From the NCBI GenBank assembly GCA_949316235.1, contig OX438759.1, positions 10,615,118 to 10,679,117 of the forward strand: a stretch of DNA of 64,000 nucleotides, given 5' to 3'. The translations under genes and the position numbers were made by a program. Of this stretch, positions 1-11,590 are shown piece by piece. Origin of the DNA: Oegoconia quadripuncta. Its lineage: Eukaryota > Arthropoda > Insecta > Lepidoptera > Autostichidae. A model generated the notes under the pieces. The model worked only from the letters and a program-made list of their open reading frames with translations. It searched no databases and was not told the DNA's origin. The number at the start of each line of letters is the position of its first letter. The stretch's first letter is position 1.

Positions 1-144
1 GGCTATTGACAGTCCAAGCCGTTGCTATAGGTCATCGATTTGCTTTAAAGACTGACGGATATGAAGCACGGAAAGACTTAAAATGTCACCAATAATTGTC
101 GTTCACCCATAAGTATTGACCAAATTCAGGCATATTCTCATACA

Positions 145-460
145 CACCGGCTCCATAAACAACATTGGGTTTACGATTCGGAGGTCGCGGATTCGATCCC
201 CAGTGCGATACATGTTTAAGTACTCGGTTGGTTGGTGGTAAGACATTTTAAATGTCTGCCTGGCTAGCTACCACCATCATATATATCTAAATGTCAATGT
301 TAATAGCATTGTTGTGTTCCGGTTGTCAGAGATAAGATAGCCAGTCCACCAAATGTGTTGGAGTTTCCGGGTCAGTACGCTTCCACCTTCGACCTCATCT
401 TTACTTAATATCAGGTATGATTGAGGTCAAGTACCAACCCGTTGTGCATAAAAAAAAACA
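145..460 (+). mobile_element. SINE-A copy 1, near full length
   Basis: A tRNA-derived SINE reading left to right. The head carries a Pol III B-box-like motif (GGATTCGATCCCC at about 192-204) preceded by the family's head motif AACATTGGGTTTACGATTCG. The body (CTAGCTACCACCATC, GTTCCGGTTGTCAGAG, TTTCCGGGTCAGTACGC) recurs in at least 16 other places in this window. The copy ends in GTTGTGCAT followed by an A run, as expected of an RNA-templated insertion. No clear target-site duplication was found. It is noncoding and would depend on a LINE for mobility. Confidence 0.85.
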
Positions 461-1424
461 CACATCACTCATTCACTCAACGATCACTTGAGTAGCGCTT
501 AAGGACCCTCATGGCATTATATATACTTGTTATATTAATTTAGCAACGAAGATAAGTTCCTTTGATATTACCTTAGTATTTTATAGTAGATAGGTAGTTT
601 AGCGTATTGAGCTGAATGCGCAAGTAACGCCAAAAGCAATTTATGTATATATTCTATCAGTCACTTCGTACACAGCCTGATGATGCAGCTGTTTCAACTT
701 ATCACAGGCATCAGGCTCCAACAATTAAAATGTTTAAGCTAATTTAAAGTACTTCAAGTTACTACTCTTTATGTGGAGAAGTATAATAAATATTTATTGT
801 TATTTATTACACTTTCTGTAAAAAAACTAGTAGAAAGTGTACGTTACGACGGTCTTAATGGTTCTGCTATATATCAAACAAATACAAACACACGTTATAA
901 TTATTAGCAGGTGCAGACTAAGCGTTACAGTTATCCACTTTACCACAAATTGTAATAAACCGTGTGTGTACTGCAGTTATACGAGTATTATTACACAGAG
1001 CGGGATATTTTCATTTTAGGCAAACTACTGTAGGAATTTTGGTACAATCTGGACAAAATTTCTATGTTTTCTGAATATTACACTAACGTATGGTTTCGAC
1101 ACGTAAAAATAATAGAACCATCCCATCTCGTGTTTCTTTACATGTAACCAGTGGTGTGCACAGCGTTTCGTCACAAGGTAGGCAGAATGATAAAATTTGC
1201 TATTACATGAGATTTCGATGGAAGTATGTCACCTACATAGGCAGGCTTATAAAATACTCGAAAACCTCTCGTTCTGAACTATTACCATAAAAATTAACAG
1301 CATAGTTCTACGAACCTCCAAAATACGTTCACAAAAATAAATTGATATCAAATCCAAAGTATACATAATTTGGAAAATTATAAGAATAACAACCGAAATG
1401 GTACACAATTACCGTTAATTTACA
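461..1424. other. AT-rich stretch, nothing recognised
   Basis: No coding region or repeat family was recognised. The short open frames here have no family resemblance and look like chance. Confidence 0.5.
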
Positions 1425-1550
1425 AGATTTAATCCCCAGAGATTAACGAGCAAGAATTTCAAGGTGTGCTCTTGTAAAAAAGTCTTAGTATTACAATTTG
1501 TGTTTAGACAGAGAAAACAATAATCACATTATATCACCGAGAATTTTTCT
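1425..1550 (-). mobile_element. LINE-J 3' UTR fragment
   Basis: On the plus strand, ACGAGCAAGAATTTCAAGG and the following GTGCTCTTGTAAAAAAGTC match the 3' UTR of the LINE-J copy at 3341-4660 (ACGAGCAAGAAACTCAAGG). It is noncoding and strongly diverged. Confidence 0.6.
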
Positions 1551-1640
1551 GATAATTTTATATGTGGTATAATATAAACATTTCTATATCCCTACAATGT
1601 CATCAAAATATTGTAAACTATTTTGTGCAATGAAGAGTAT

Positions 1641-1862
1641 TTTTTATTTTTTATTTATGCACTACGGGTTCGTACTTGACCTCAATCGCACCTGATGTCA
1701 AGTGAAAATGAGGTCGAAGGTGGAAGCGTACTGACCCGGAAACCCCATCTTATTTGGGGGACTGGCTATCTTATCTCTGACAACCGGAACACAACAATGC
1801 TATTAACATTGCTGCTTGGCGGCAGATTTAGATAAGATGGTGGTAGCTAGCCAGGCGGACAT
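1641..1862 (-). mobile_element. SINE-A copy 2, head missing
   Basis: Minus-strand SINE-A with a T-rich 3' tail at 1641-1657 and body motifs through the CTAGCCAGGCGGACATT block. The tRNA-like head is absent. At 1863 the copy switches abruptly to a pentanucleotide array. Confidence 0.85.
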
Positions 1863-1993
1863 TTGTATTGTATTGTATTGCCTTGCATTGCATTGCATTG
1901 TATTGTATTGTATCGTATCGTATGGCATGGTATCGCATCGTATCGTATCGTATTGCATTGCATTGCATTACCTTGCATTGTATTATATAGATG
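1863..1993. repeat. (ATTGT/ATTGC)n pentanucleotide array
   Basis: About 130 bp of a degenerate 5 bp repeat (TTGTA, TTGCA, TCGTA variants). It gives spurious open frames on both strands, rich in I/V/L/Y on one strand and M/Q/N/T on the other. The block starts exactly where the SINE-A copy breaks off. LINE tails elsewhere in the window (about 18200 and 37375) also end in (ATTGT)n, so it may have started as such a tail. Confidence 0.9.
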
Positions 1994-2426
1994 ACCTAAA
2001 GCATCGAAATTAATTGTGATGAACTCGAAAAAGGTGGTGGATGCCAATCGCTAAATGCAAACAAACGGCTTGGAATCGCTCAAAATGAAAAACTTGGGGA
2101 AGTTTATTTTCAGATCCATAGCTAGTCCATCTAACCACTGACAGAAACGATGATTTAGTAGGAGGCAAAAGTTAATTATACTCAAATATAGATACAAATA
2201 GCTGAACTATTAACGTTTACTCTAATTTTCAGCAAAATTTAGAGGTGACCCGTTTTAAGCGAACTTGTTGTTTAGGATGGAGTTGATTACAACATTACCA
2301 TAAACATAATTAGATGTTTTAGAATAAAACACATTGTTTAACTGTTTGTTGTCTTGAATAATTAAAATGAAATAATCTCTCATAGAGATAAGTATACGTT
2401 GTAAGTGACCTATCGCTTGTACTATG
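1994..2426. other. Unassigned stretch
   Basis: AT-rich sequence with no recognised gene or repeat. Confidence 0.5.
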
Positions 2427-2752
2427 TTTTTTTATGCACAACGGTTTGATACTTGACCTCAATCACATCTGATGTTAAGTGAAGATGAGGTCGAAGGTGG
2501 AAGCGTACTGATCCGGATACCCCAACATATTTGGGGGACTGGCTATCTTATCTTTGACAACCGGAACACAACAATGCTATTAACATTGCTGTTGGCGGCA
2601 GATTTAGATAAGATGGTATTAGCTAGCCAGGCTGACATTAAAAATGCCCTACCATCAACTAAACCGAGTACTTAAAGATGTACTCCGCTGGGGATCGAAC
2701 CCGCTATCTCCGAATCGTAAACCCAATGTTGTTTACATTGAGCCACGGAGGC
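2427..2752 (-). mobile_element. SINE-A copy 3, near full length
   Basis: Complete minus-strand SINE-A: poly(T) at the left, then the body, then on the right the head with its B box (GGGGATCGAACCC in plus orientation) and TTGAGCCACGGAGGCGG. Together with copies 4 and 17 this defines the family as about 325 bp. Confidence 0.9.
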
Positions 2753-3340
2753 GGTTGAATTATATAACTATGTTATATAATGCTTTAGGGCTGTAAAAAG
2801 AAATACTCAACATGTAGCAGCGAAATTTAAAACCATTAAATAAATCGAATTCGCTGCTATTGTAAATTTCCAAATCAGGATCTGGAAGCAGAAATCCAGA
2901 AATTAGAACTCGAAAATTCAAAAAGGTCGGCGACACCTGATAGTCAGTAAGCCAGCGGACAACCACCCGAAAGACTGGGGAGATGATAAATCTTCATTTG
3001 CCTTGTTCGCACATCCGACCCGCCCCTCCCAATTAGTTAACCCTACCCGGCAACGGTACGTACAGGCTCGGATTTCCGCTGCGGTCACCTATATCCATTT
3101 TCTGTTAGCGTGAACACGGAATTGGTACGCGGTTTGGTGATTCAAGAAAGTAATGAAAGGAACGAGGTAGATTGTGTGGGTTGGCTTAGCTTAGCAGTCA
3201 AATTACTCCTACGACATACCATCAATTCATCTCAGCCTCTACTATAAATACAGTGTTAAAAATATAAAAGAACCATGCGATGAGCCCCGACGTTTGGTTG
3301 GCAAAGTAAGTAGGTACATTTACCTAAGTTAATTCGGACG
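2753..3340. other. Unassigned stretch
   Basis: No gene recognised. The interval around 2990-3110 is locally more GC-rich than its surroundings, but I could not assign it. Confidence 0.45.
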
Positions 3341-4660
3341 CAAGTCAAAGTCAAAGTCAAAAAATATTTATTTCGTAGGATAAAGATTATCACTTGAAAA
3401 CGTCACATTTTTTATCTTAATATTAAAATTATTGACATTTTTGCTCATTCGCAAAGCAGATTCCCCAGAGAAGAACGAGCAAGAAACTCAAGGGTTGCTC
3501 TTTTAAATAAGTTTGGGTTACAATTATATTATATTGTATAATTAGGCTGAATATCGCCGAGCGGTCTATGTCCATGCTTGCTTATCATCCAGATAGTCAG
3601 AAATTTTATAATAGCCTTTGGTAAATAATGTCTGTTTTATGATGGTTTTGAATTTATTTAAAGGTAAATTTTGAATGTCCACTGGAACCTTATTATAAAA
3701 GCGTATACATTGCCCCTTAAATGACTTAGTGACTTTGTGTAAACGGCTGGCATGAACAGCAAATTTATTTTTATATCTGGTATTAACATTATGTATATCA
3801 CTATTTTTCTTAAACGATTCTATATTTTTTCTTACATACATTAAGTTTTCGTAAATATATTGCGATGCTAATGTTAATATATTAATTTCTTTAAATTTAT
3901 TCCTAAGAGACACTCTGGGGCCCAGTTTGTAAATCGCGCGAACCGCTCGTTTCTGCAGAACAAAGATACAATTTATGTCCGCGGCATTTCCCCACAACAG
4001 AATGCCGTAGGTCAGTATACTATGGAAATAACTGAAATAGACCAACCTCGCGGTATCCACATCGGTTAAATAACGTATTTTTTTAATCGCAAACACTGCA
4101 GAACTGAGGCGCTTCGCTAACTTATCGATGTGTGGACCCCACTGCAGTCCTTTATCCAATGTAATACCTAGGAATAAAGTAGTGTCCACAAGCTCCAACT
4201 CTTCGTTTTTTACTAACACTTTAGTGGCTACCTGTTTGACATTTGGTAGTGAAAACTTTATACATTTGGTTTTTTTCTCATTAAGGAGTAGATTATTTGT
4301 TGTGAACCACTCAACCACCTTAGAGATAGCATTATTTACGTCGTCAAGAGATGTCTGTTTTCTTTTAACTTTGAATAGTAAAGAAGTGTCATCAGCAAAT
4401 ATTGTTATCTCATGGTTGCCGTCTATGCAATTTGGTAAGTCATTAATATAAACAAGAAACAGGAACGGCCCGAGAATTGAGCCCTGTGGAACACCTATGC
4501 AAACGGCAGACCCTGACGATCTCTCACCATTCACATCCACCCTCTGAACTCGATTACACAAGTACGATTCTAAGAGTTCGAGGGCACGGCCCGCAATACC
4601 ATAATGGCGTAATTTCCTGACCAGACCATCATGATGTACACAATCAAAAGCCTTTGGCAA
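3341..4660 (-). pseudogene. LINE-J: 5'-truncated non-LTR retrotransposon with open RT frame
   Basis: A minus-strand LINE with an open frame at 3566-4660 (about 364 residues) covering the middle and C-terminal half of a reverse transcriptase. Motifs in order are KAFDCVHHDGL (near residue 3, palm motif A), GVPQGSILGPFLFLVYINDL (near 58) and the catalytic FADDT (about 88), then FLGITLDKGLQWGPHIDKL and the thumb region. The 3' UTR ends at 3341 in GTCAAA repeats (TTTGAC on the element strand), the usual kind of LINE tail. The endonuclease and upstream RT are missing because the copy stops right before the KAFD motif, typical of incomplete target-primed insertion. The first residue is therefore not a real start. 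The clade (Jockey or CR1 group) is inferred from motif style only. The remaining frame is open, which suggests a fairly recent insertion. Related copies lie at 23062-23520, 23895-24005 and 54425-56300. Confidence 0.88.
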
Positions 4661-4794
4661 GGATTTATTGAATACCCATCCTACATTGACTTGTTAGTCA
4701 CGAAGTCAATCGGAAACCTATTTCTTTTAATTTTTTATTCTTGAAAAATTTTGAGGCTTAGAATCTATGATTATGCCAACCTCATCATACCCTA

Positions 4795-5105
4795 ACCTTT
4801 ACATTACTTACAACCTAAAATATAAACAACAAAGTTATATAGCATTCTGGCCTCAGCCGAGGCTGGATCGGCCAGGATGCTGTGAAATACACCTACGAGT
4901 ACGTTGACTCTACACAATTTTAAGAATTCAAACAAATGTTGTCTTTCCGTACGATTCCGATTACATTCAAATAGTATGTGGTGTAGGTCTTCCACAGTTC
5001 CACACAAATCACAATTAGGAGAGCTAACCTTTTTCATTAAATATGCAAACTTATTTAGAGGCAACTGACCAGATCGAAGTCTATGCGCAATCTTTACTAA
5101 ATTTC
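4795..5105 (-). pseudogene. LINE C-terminal zinc-motif remnant
   Basis: A minus-strand open frame gives HRLRSGQLPLNKFAYLM, then CDLCGTVEDLHHILFEC, then NRTERQ. This is the C-x2-C...H-x4-C type cysteine-histidine motif found at the C-terminus of Jockey/R1-type LINE proteins. Only the last 90 to 100 residues remain. It belongs to a family other than the adjacent LINE-J, whose C-terminus lacks this motif. Confidence 0.75.
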
Positions 5106-5567
5106 TGTTTAATTAATAAACTATTCACCTTTATAAAGCTACCACTGATATATTATTATATTAAGGGATGTAATACTTGAATAAACTTAATCCTGATGCT
5201 TAAACGACGAAAATGCGAGTGTTTGGATGGTTATGTCCAGCACGGTACCATGTTGTGCGAGGCCCGAGCCAGTAACAGATATTTATTATTTAAATAGGTA
5301 CCTACCACACAATTTCTTTCCTTCCCGAGACTATAATCTATCATTTCTTTTTTTTATTGTCATCCCTACAAGAATCTGTAATTCTGTCTGAGTCACAATT
5401 TAAAATATGGGGACTGTTTCGGTTTAATTTGTTTAAAATCAAAATTTGCATAGCACAAGAGAGCACATTATGACACCTACTAAGTGTGACTTAAATGCAC
5501 AATAGGTACTTCATTATCAAAGTTTAATATGAACTTGTAATCACACTGAGAGTATTAGCCTATATAT
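5106..5567. other. Unassigned stretch
   Basis: AT-rich, with no recognised feature. Confidence 0.45.
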
Positions 5568-5670
5568 TATTTATAATTAGCTTTTGGGCTTTTCGAGTGC
5601 AGGTTAGAGCAATATATATTTGATTTAAGTCGTATTTAAAAAGAAATTTAAATTTACCCAATGACTGCAC
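5568..5670 (+). repeat. Repeat Y copy 1
   Basis: The blocks TTATAATTAGCTTTTGGGCT, TCGAGTGCAGGTTAGAGC and TTTAAAAAGAAATTTAAAT recur at 47574-47720 and 62812-63035. It is an unclassified noncoding dispersed repeat, perhaps an old DNA transposon. Confidence 0.65.
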
Positions 5671-6108
5671 GAAATAAACTTTTTCAAATAATAAAAAATT
5701 GTTACCATGTTTACTCGCTTGTATTTGTAGACGTGTGACCTTCGAGAAATAGAGCCCCGTCCCTCGCATACTTTTTGCCTACAGATTTTCGTGATATGAA
5801 ACTAAATAATCGTTATTAGCAACTGTAATCCATGAAATAGAGATGACGATGGTGTAGAACTTAATACATATTTGTGCCGATAGTAAATACATCAGCTATC
5901 GATCGCGGTGAAGCGCCCCGGGTGGTGGATTAGCTAATTCTGACCCTGACAGCTATTACAGCGGGCAGCGCATGATTTACCTGCGATGATTGAGTAGTGG
6001 GACCATTCGCTAAATAGTTATTCTATGTACTCAAGCATGATATTTCATAGTAGGTCCGATTTCCGATCAGTATAGATGTATGCATGAATTATATAGGTAT
6101 CTACTTAT
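5671..6108. other. Unassigned stretch
   Basis: No gene seen. There is a small GC-richer patch at about 5895-5960. Confidence 0.4.
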
Positions 6109-6468
6109 ATAGGGTCCAACAAAATTAACCCGATAAACTTTGGCAATTGCACGTACATGACAATAAAATAATATATTCATTAAAAACACTAGCCTTAAAA
6201 ACTTTGTTTCCCAATAAAAAAAAAATGTAAGTGCAAATGAAAATACAAATTAACAGACTTACTTCATTTCGATTGTACCTTATTTTATCAATGAGCAAAA
6301 ACAGCGCGCGGCCATTAAGGTCCAACTCACAAAATAAACATTTCTAAATTTTATTTTTTCAATAAAACCTGTTAACTTTAATGTTTTATTTTTAATTTTT
6401 TTTCGTAATAGGTACATCCTATACATACACTCTACAACGTTTGTCGGGTTAATTTTGTTAGACCTTAT
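6109..6468. mobile_element. Terminal-inverted-repeat element (MITE), about 355 bp
   Basis: The left end GGTCCAACAAAATTAACCCG (6113-) is the inverse of the right end, which read on the opposite strand is GGTCTAACAAAATTAACCCG. The match extends about 30 bp with three or four mismatches (the next bases are AYAAACKTTG). The flanks are consistent with a TA target duplication, as for Tc1/mariner-like elements. There is no transposase frame inside, so it is non-autonomous. A partial third copy of the terminal motif lies internally at about 6318. Confidence 0.72.
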
Positions 6469-6496
6469 GTAGCAAACCCGTTTCATAGTAGGTACG

Positions 6497-6735
6497 CCCG
6501 CTGGTCATTATAGAACGAGGGATCACTTATTTAAATTGGGCCTAACTGAAAATTCAACCTGCAGAGCATACAACAAAGAAAGGGAATCAATGAAGCACCT
6601 TTTGTGTGTCTGCGAAGCCATGGCCGCAAGGCGTATGCGTCTTTTAGGTAAGGGCTATCCCGAACCCAAAGACTACATGGTCTTTCCACTAAAATATGTC
6701 AAAAGGCTTATGAAGTCTATAAGTTGGCACTAGGA
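6497..6735 (+). pseudogene. LINE C-terminal remnant
   Basis: Translation gives GHYRTRDHLFKLGLTEN, then CRAYNKERESMKHLLCVCEA, then RRMRLLG. This matches the conserved end of Jockey/I-type LINE polyproteins (G-H-y...HL..-G-l, CR-x-C/Y...H-x-L--C). The frame stays open to about 6733, but everything upstream is missing. The second position of the usual Cys pair reads as Tyr, consistent with decay. Confidence 0.75.
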
Positions 6736-6871
6736 GAAAGCGAAAGCAGGGAAAGTACATAAGATCCCGATTGGGTCGATGTGCCTTTGGCCAATATTAT
6801 TATGTCCAACCCCACGGCAAATTGTAAGAATAAGAGTTAATATACAGGGCGATTTTTTAAGGGGGTTTAGA

Positions 6872-7194
6872 TTTTTTTATGCACAACTGGTTAGCACTTG
6901 ACCTCAATCACACCTGATGATAAGTGAAGATGAGGCTGAAGGTGGAAGCGTACTGACCCGGAAACCCAAATATTTGGGGAACTGACTATCTTATCTCTGA
7001 CAACCGGAACACAACAATGCTATTGACATTGTTGTTTGGCGACAGATTTAGATAAGATTGTAGTAGCTAACCAGGCGGACATTTAAAATGCCCTGCCACC
7101 AACCAAACCGTGTACTAAACATGTACCCCTCTGAGGATCGAACCCGCGACCTCCGATTCGTAAAACCTATGTTGATTACATTGAGCCACGGAGG
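6872..7194 (-). mobile_element. SINE-A copy 4, near full length
   Basis: Minus-strand SINE-A with its poly(T) at 6872-6878, intact body blocks and the head with B box near 7136-7146, ending at GAGCCACGGAGGA. It contains a few small deletions. Confidence 0.9.
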
Positions 7195-7813
7195 ATGGCC
7201 ATATCTTAAACTATGAGGAATAGCGAAAAGTACTCAAAGGAGCATCGGGCCCGATTTTGATGAAAACTAAAACTGCATCATTGGATTTTTGAAAAATTTA
7301 TATTCTTAGCCAGGAATCGAACCCATTGATTTTGGAAAAAAAAACACAACCTGTATTATTACACCATTCGATAGTGTCGCTAATAAGAAACGAATTCTGG
7401 GAAGTAATGACATACGGCAAACTTAATGAAATAGCTCACTTTTAACAAAAAATCATTATTTATCTTATGTCACCTACCTATTAAAACTTAACTGAGCAAT
7501 TGTTCAAAATGATGACCATTGTTCTCGATACATAGCTGGATTCGACTTCTTATTCGGATTCGGCCCGAGGCTCCTATTCGTCATAGGATTTGGCCATCCA
7601 TGCCCACTAAAAAACTTACTAAACTAACTTTATCCACCACAGACAGTTTTTTTTATCATGGTCTGATAAACGACAGTTCTGGTAATGAAAAGTGATTACT
7701 GGGTCCTCCCATCATTTTTGAAGCCTAGAAATGCCTACATTAATTTGGAACTCTTAAAATACGATTCACAAATGCGTTGTATTCCTGAAACTAAAAAGGA
7801 AAATATCTTTCAA
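7195..7813. other. Unassigned stretch
   Basis: No gene or named repeat recognised. Confidence 0.45.
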
Positions 7814-7940
7814 CCAATCAATCAATCAAGTACACTTTATTGCACAAAATTTAAGATAACATTTTGATAAACAAAGTAGGTATACAACAAAACTGTACAA
7901 ATGTGCACTCTTATCGCTACTAAGCGATTTCTACCAGATT
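7814..7940 (-). mobile_element. LINE 3' tail with (AATC)n
   Basis: On the minus strand this reads as a LINE 3' UTR. The block TCGCTTAGTAGCGATAAGAG is followed by TTGTACAG, TGTGCAATAAAG-like sequence and a (GATT)n tail. It belongs to the same 3' tail superfamily as 13505-13949 and 20205-20325. Confidence 0.65.
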
Positions 7941-8104
7941 TTTTGTGAATATGTTATAAAATTTAAAGATGCAACTCTGAAATGATTTCTAAAATTCTTA
8001 TTTTGTTTGAAAGTGATTGAGATTAAGTTCTAAAAAAATATACTTTATTTAAAATTTTATTATGCAATTCAGAGATAGTGTTTGCGCCGATAAAAACTGA
8101 CGAT

Positions 8105-10391
8105 TGAGCCCGGTCCTGGAGAGAGCTCATCGAGGGACTGAATAGGGACCCATGGGGGCGCTTGTACCGAATGGTACTGGGCAAGCTCAAACCATGTGTC
8201 CCTCCGTTGACGGAGACCCTGGACCCCGAATTCGTGGGAAGAGTGGTAGACACGCTCTTCCCAAGGGTCCAGGACAGTCCCTCGAAACCTCCGTCGCAGT
8301 CGCACCGGGATCCCTGGTCCGACGACTGCGAGGTAACGGAGGGTGAGCTGGACCGGGCCGTTCGGCGGCTGGCCTCCCGAAACACCGCGCCTGGACCCGA
8401 CGGAGTCCCGGGCAAGGCGCTGGTGCTGGCACTGGCTATCCTTGGGAACCGCATGAGGCAGCTATTCACTAGCTGCCTCCGTGAAGGTGTGTTCCCCCTC
8501 GGCTGAAAAGAAGCGAGACTGGAGAGGAAGGACCGCAGACAATCCCTCTGCGTTCCGGGGGGGGGTGTGGCGTTGGTGGTGAGTTTGGACATCGTCAACG
8601 CCTTCGGCACCCTCCCCTGGCAGGCCATAAGGGAGGCCCTCGTATATCACGAGGTGCCTCCCTACCTACGGACCGTGATCGGGCATACCTGCGCGACAGG
8701 ACAGTGAGGTTCGTCGGTCAGAACGGGGTGGAAACACGGAGGCATGTCTGTTGCGGGATTACACAGGGGTCCGTTTTAGGGCCCCTGTTGTGGAACCTCG
8801 CATACGATGCGGTCCTTCGCATCAGTCTCTCCTCCGGCTTGTCTGTCGTCTTCTACGCAGACGACACACTGGTGATGGCCGGGGGGACCGACTTTGAGGA
8901 GGTGCTTCGGCTCGCCGAACTTGGCGTGGCATGTGTCGTCGGGAAGGTCCGCGAGCTGGGCCTGGAGGTAGCGCCTCACAAGACCGAGGCGCTATGGTTT
9001 CACGGCCTACGTCGAGGACGCCAACCACCCAGCTCGCGACTCCGGGTAGGTGACGCCGAAGTCCAGGTGGGGCGGTGCATCAAGTACCTGGGCCTCACCC
9101 TGGACAGCCGATGGAGCTTCGAAGAGCACTTCGAGCGCCTGGTCCCCCGAGTGCGAAAGGTAGCGGGCGCTTTGCACCGCCTCCTACCTAATCTCGGGGG
9201 ACCACGGGAGGAAGTTCGCCGCCTCTACGGTGGCGTCGTGCGATCCATGGCCCTCTACGGGGCCCCCGTCTGGTCGAACGACCTGGCGAGGTCCTCCTCG
9301 GGAGCCTGCAGCGGCTGATGGCCATTCGGATCGTACGAGGCTACCGGACGATTTCGTTCGAGGCGGCGACGGTCCTAGCGCGGGCTCCACCCTTCGACAT
9401 CCTGGCCGACATGGAGGCGGCGGTTTACGACCGCATCCGCTCTGTCGAACTGTCGTCTGAGGGGGTCGCGCCTGACCGTGCGCTCGAGATGCTACGGTAG
9501 AACGCACACCGACGGGCGCTAACGCTCTGGCGGGAGCTTGTGATACAAGGCTGCGCCCGCCAACGCGCCGTCGGAGCCGTTCTGCCGAACTTCGAAGCAT
9601 GGATGGGGAGGAAAGGCTGCGTCACCTACAGGTTGACTCAGATACTCACCGGGCACGGGTGTTTAGGTGAGTATCTGAGTCGAATCGGACGGGAGGAGAC
9701 GGCACGATGCCACCACTGCGCGTCCGACCAGAACTCCGCCCAGCACACGCTGGAGGACTGCCCGGCGTGGCAGTCCGAGCGTAGAGACCTGGTCGACCGG
9801 CTCGGACGAGATCTGTCCCCGTCAGCATTAGTCGCGGCTATGCTGGCGAGTGAGGAGGGTTGGAGGGCAGCGGCCTCCTTCTGCAAGGCAGTCATGCTCC
9901 AGAAGGAGACCGCAGAGCGGGATCGGGAGAGGGCCGATCCCGCTCGCTGGAGGCGACGTCGGGGGGGGCGGCTACGCTCGCTAGCCCCCTACACGTCGCC
10001 CGAGGGTCGCGGGCGGCTACATCTCGGGGCGATGTAGTCGTCGGACGCGGCCCGGGAGAAGATGACACCCCCCGGAGCGACCGGGGGGGGTGTCGTCGCA
10101 TCGGGCCCTGTCGCGCCTCATACCGCTGCTGATCGCGGTGTGGGGCACGACAGCGCCCCCTACGGAGGGTGCGCTAGACGCCCTCCGGGAATGGGCCTCT
10201 CCTTATGAGGGGGGGCGGGGCGGGGGGCCGCCTATGCGTTCCCAGGTCCTCCCTACTGCCGAAGAAGGTCGCCGCGGGGTTTTAGTGGGTATCCCTCCCG
10301 TGAGGGAGGGGAGTCCCACATAACCGTCTCGCCGTCCCCCAGGCGAGCGGTACGCGTAAAGCATTTCCCCGCGAAAAAAAAAAAAAAAAAG
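8105..10391 (+). pseudogene. R1-like LINE, decayed, GC-rich
   Basis: A plus-strand non-LTR retrotransposon, far more GC-rich than its surroundings. The RT start is visible as VTEGELDRAVRRLASRNTAP then GPDGVPG (8330-8430). About 8510-8562 shows an internal deletion that jumps from the EARLERKDRRQS region straight to VALVVSLDIVNAFGTLP. After a frameshift near 8690, an open frame at 8704-9318 carries GITQGSVLGPLLWNLAYD, the catalytic YADDT and IKYLGLTLDSRW. A second frameshift lies near 9290 and an in-frame TAG at 9498. The C-terminus (to 10037) has the CCHC motif CHHCASDQNSAQHTLEDCPAW. The 3' UTR ends at CCCCGCG plus an A run at 10374-10391. Motifs and the CCHC end fit the R1 clade; the family name is not certain. 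The 5' end, including endonuclease, is missing. Confidence 0.87.
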
Positions 10392-11444
10392 GACTCTGGA
10401 TCCTTGCATGCATCATCTTCTATAAGCTTGGTGGTGTTGTGGACTGTGCTGCACGGGGTGTTTGGCGTAGTGCTTCGGGCAAGAGCTGTGGGACTTTCCA
10501 TATCAAGTGAGTGAGCTTTGCTTTATCTTTGCTTTGGTGCGGGAGACCTCAATCTCAGTCAGTAGGCCCAAGCTATTCCATAGATTCAGGCCTAACTACT
10601 TCACGGCCGCTACAGATAGTGAACGGAAACCTATTGAGCTTTTACTGATTTCTAAAGCATTTGCGAGGATGTTTCCTTTATTGATTGGCATGTATTTATT
10701 TCTATATTATAATATATATACATAGATATGAAAAATTAATGTACCTAAGTTATGTAGCGAATGTCTACGCCAATCTTGCTAGCATCAAAAACCGATTACT
10801 AATTTTTAGACGTTTTGTTAACTTCACTGCACCACACATACATACCTACACTTCATCAATACAGTCACTTGCACAAGAATTTTAGCCAATCTACAGACGT
10901 CACACCGTTCGTCATATCCCACTTCCACACCATCAACTGTCATCAACACTATAGACTATTTACTGCTGCTACCACCACTGCACATTAAGTTTATGTATAA
11001 TTTACAATAAACTGGCCAATACTTTGGTCAAAGAGTCAGCCTTGCTATAACAGTGAGGCAACGCGGCCAGCCTTCTGTGTACCATTCCACCAACCAGAGA
11101 CTTGGGGCTAGTTTTTTATTTGTGATTTTTTTTTATAATAAATTGTATAGTTATTGTACAAATGTTATTAGATAATTATTAAATTCCATGTGTATTCTTC
11201 AGGTATAAATACCTGAACCTGACTAAAGTCAATAAGTAATATTACAAATAAAAAATATGCTTAATTGTTTATATAACGAACATTAAATCCTGCCTAACAT
11301 CAAGTTCTGAAAATGTAAGACTGAGATTCATTTATAATAAACTATAGTATGTGTGCATTTAAATTGCTTAGTTATAGTTTGAAAATTGAGTTTATGTCTA
11401 TATGATAACTACCTAATAATTACTATAACAAATATGATAAATTC
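10392..11444. other. AT-rich unassigned stretch
   Basis: No recognised gene or repeat. Small open frames at about 10507-10885 show no family resemblance. Confidence 0.45.
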
Positions 11445-11590
11445 CTACGATTAGTACAAATCCCCTCTCATTGGTGGCTTGCGCACGTCTTCGCTAAAGT
11501 TTACCTGGAAGAGATACCTTTTAGTTTTATGTGCAATGATTTATGCTGTTATTTGTAGTTTCCATTAACTGTACAAGAAAACGTAGGTAT
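11445..11590 (+). mobile_element. Degenerate LINE 3' tail
   Basis: TTTACCTGGAAGAGATACC and TTATGTGCAATGATTTATGC correspond to the conserved 3' UTR blocks seen better at 13770-13949. It is short and noncoding. Confidence 0.5.

Noticed and set aside
837..1290. Short open frames at 0.8-1.3 kb
   Set aside because: Random AT-rich composition with no motifs or repeats.
1816..2047. Open frames on both strands around 1.8-2.0 kb
   Set aside because: They follow the pentanucleotide array and a SINE; composition is repetitive and there is no family motif.
2690..2705. tRNA B boxes (GGGTTCGATCCCC-type) as possible tRNA genes
   Set aside because: Each belongs to a SINE head. No cloverleaf with acceptor stem and anticodon arm can be completed.
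8023..10501. Many additional open frames on both strands in the GC-rich block
   Set aside because: They are shadow frames of the R1-like LINE, where high GC reduces stop codons. Only the frames with RT and CCHC motifs are meaningful.
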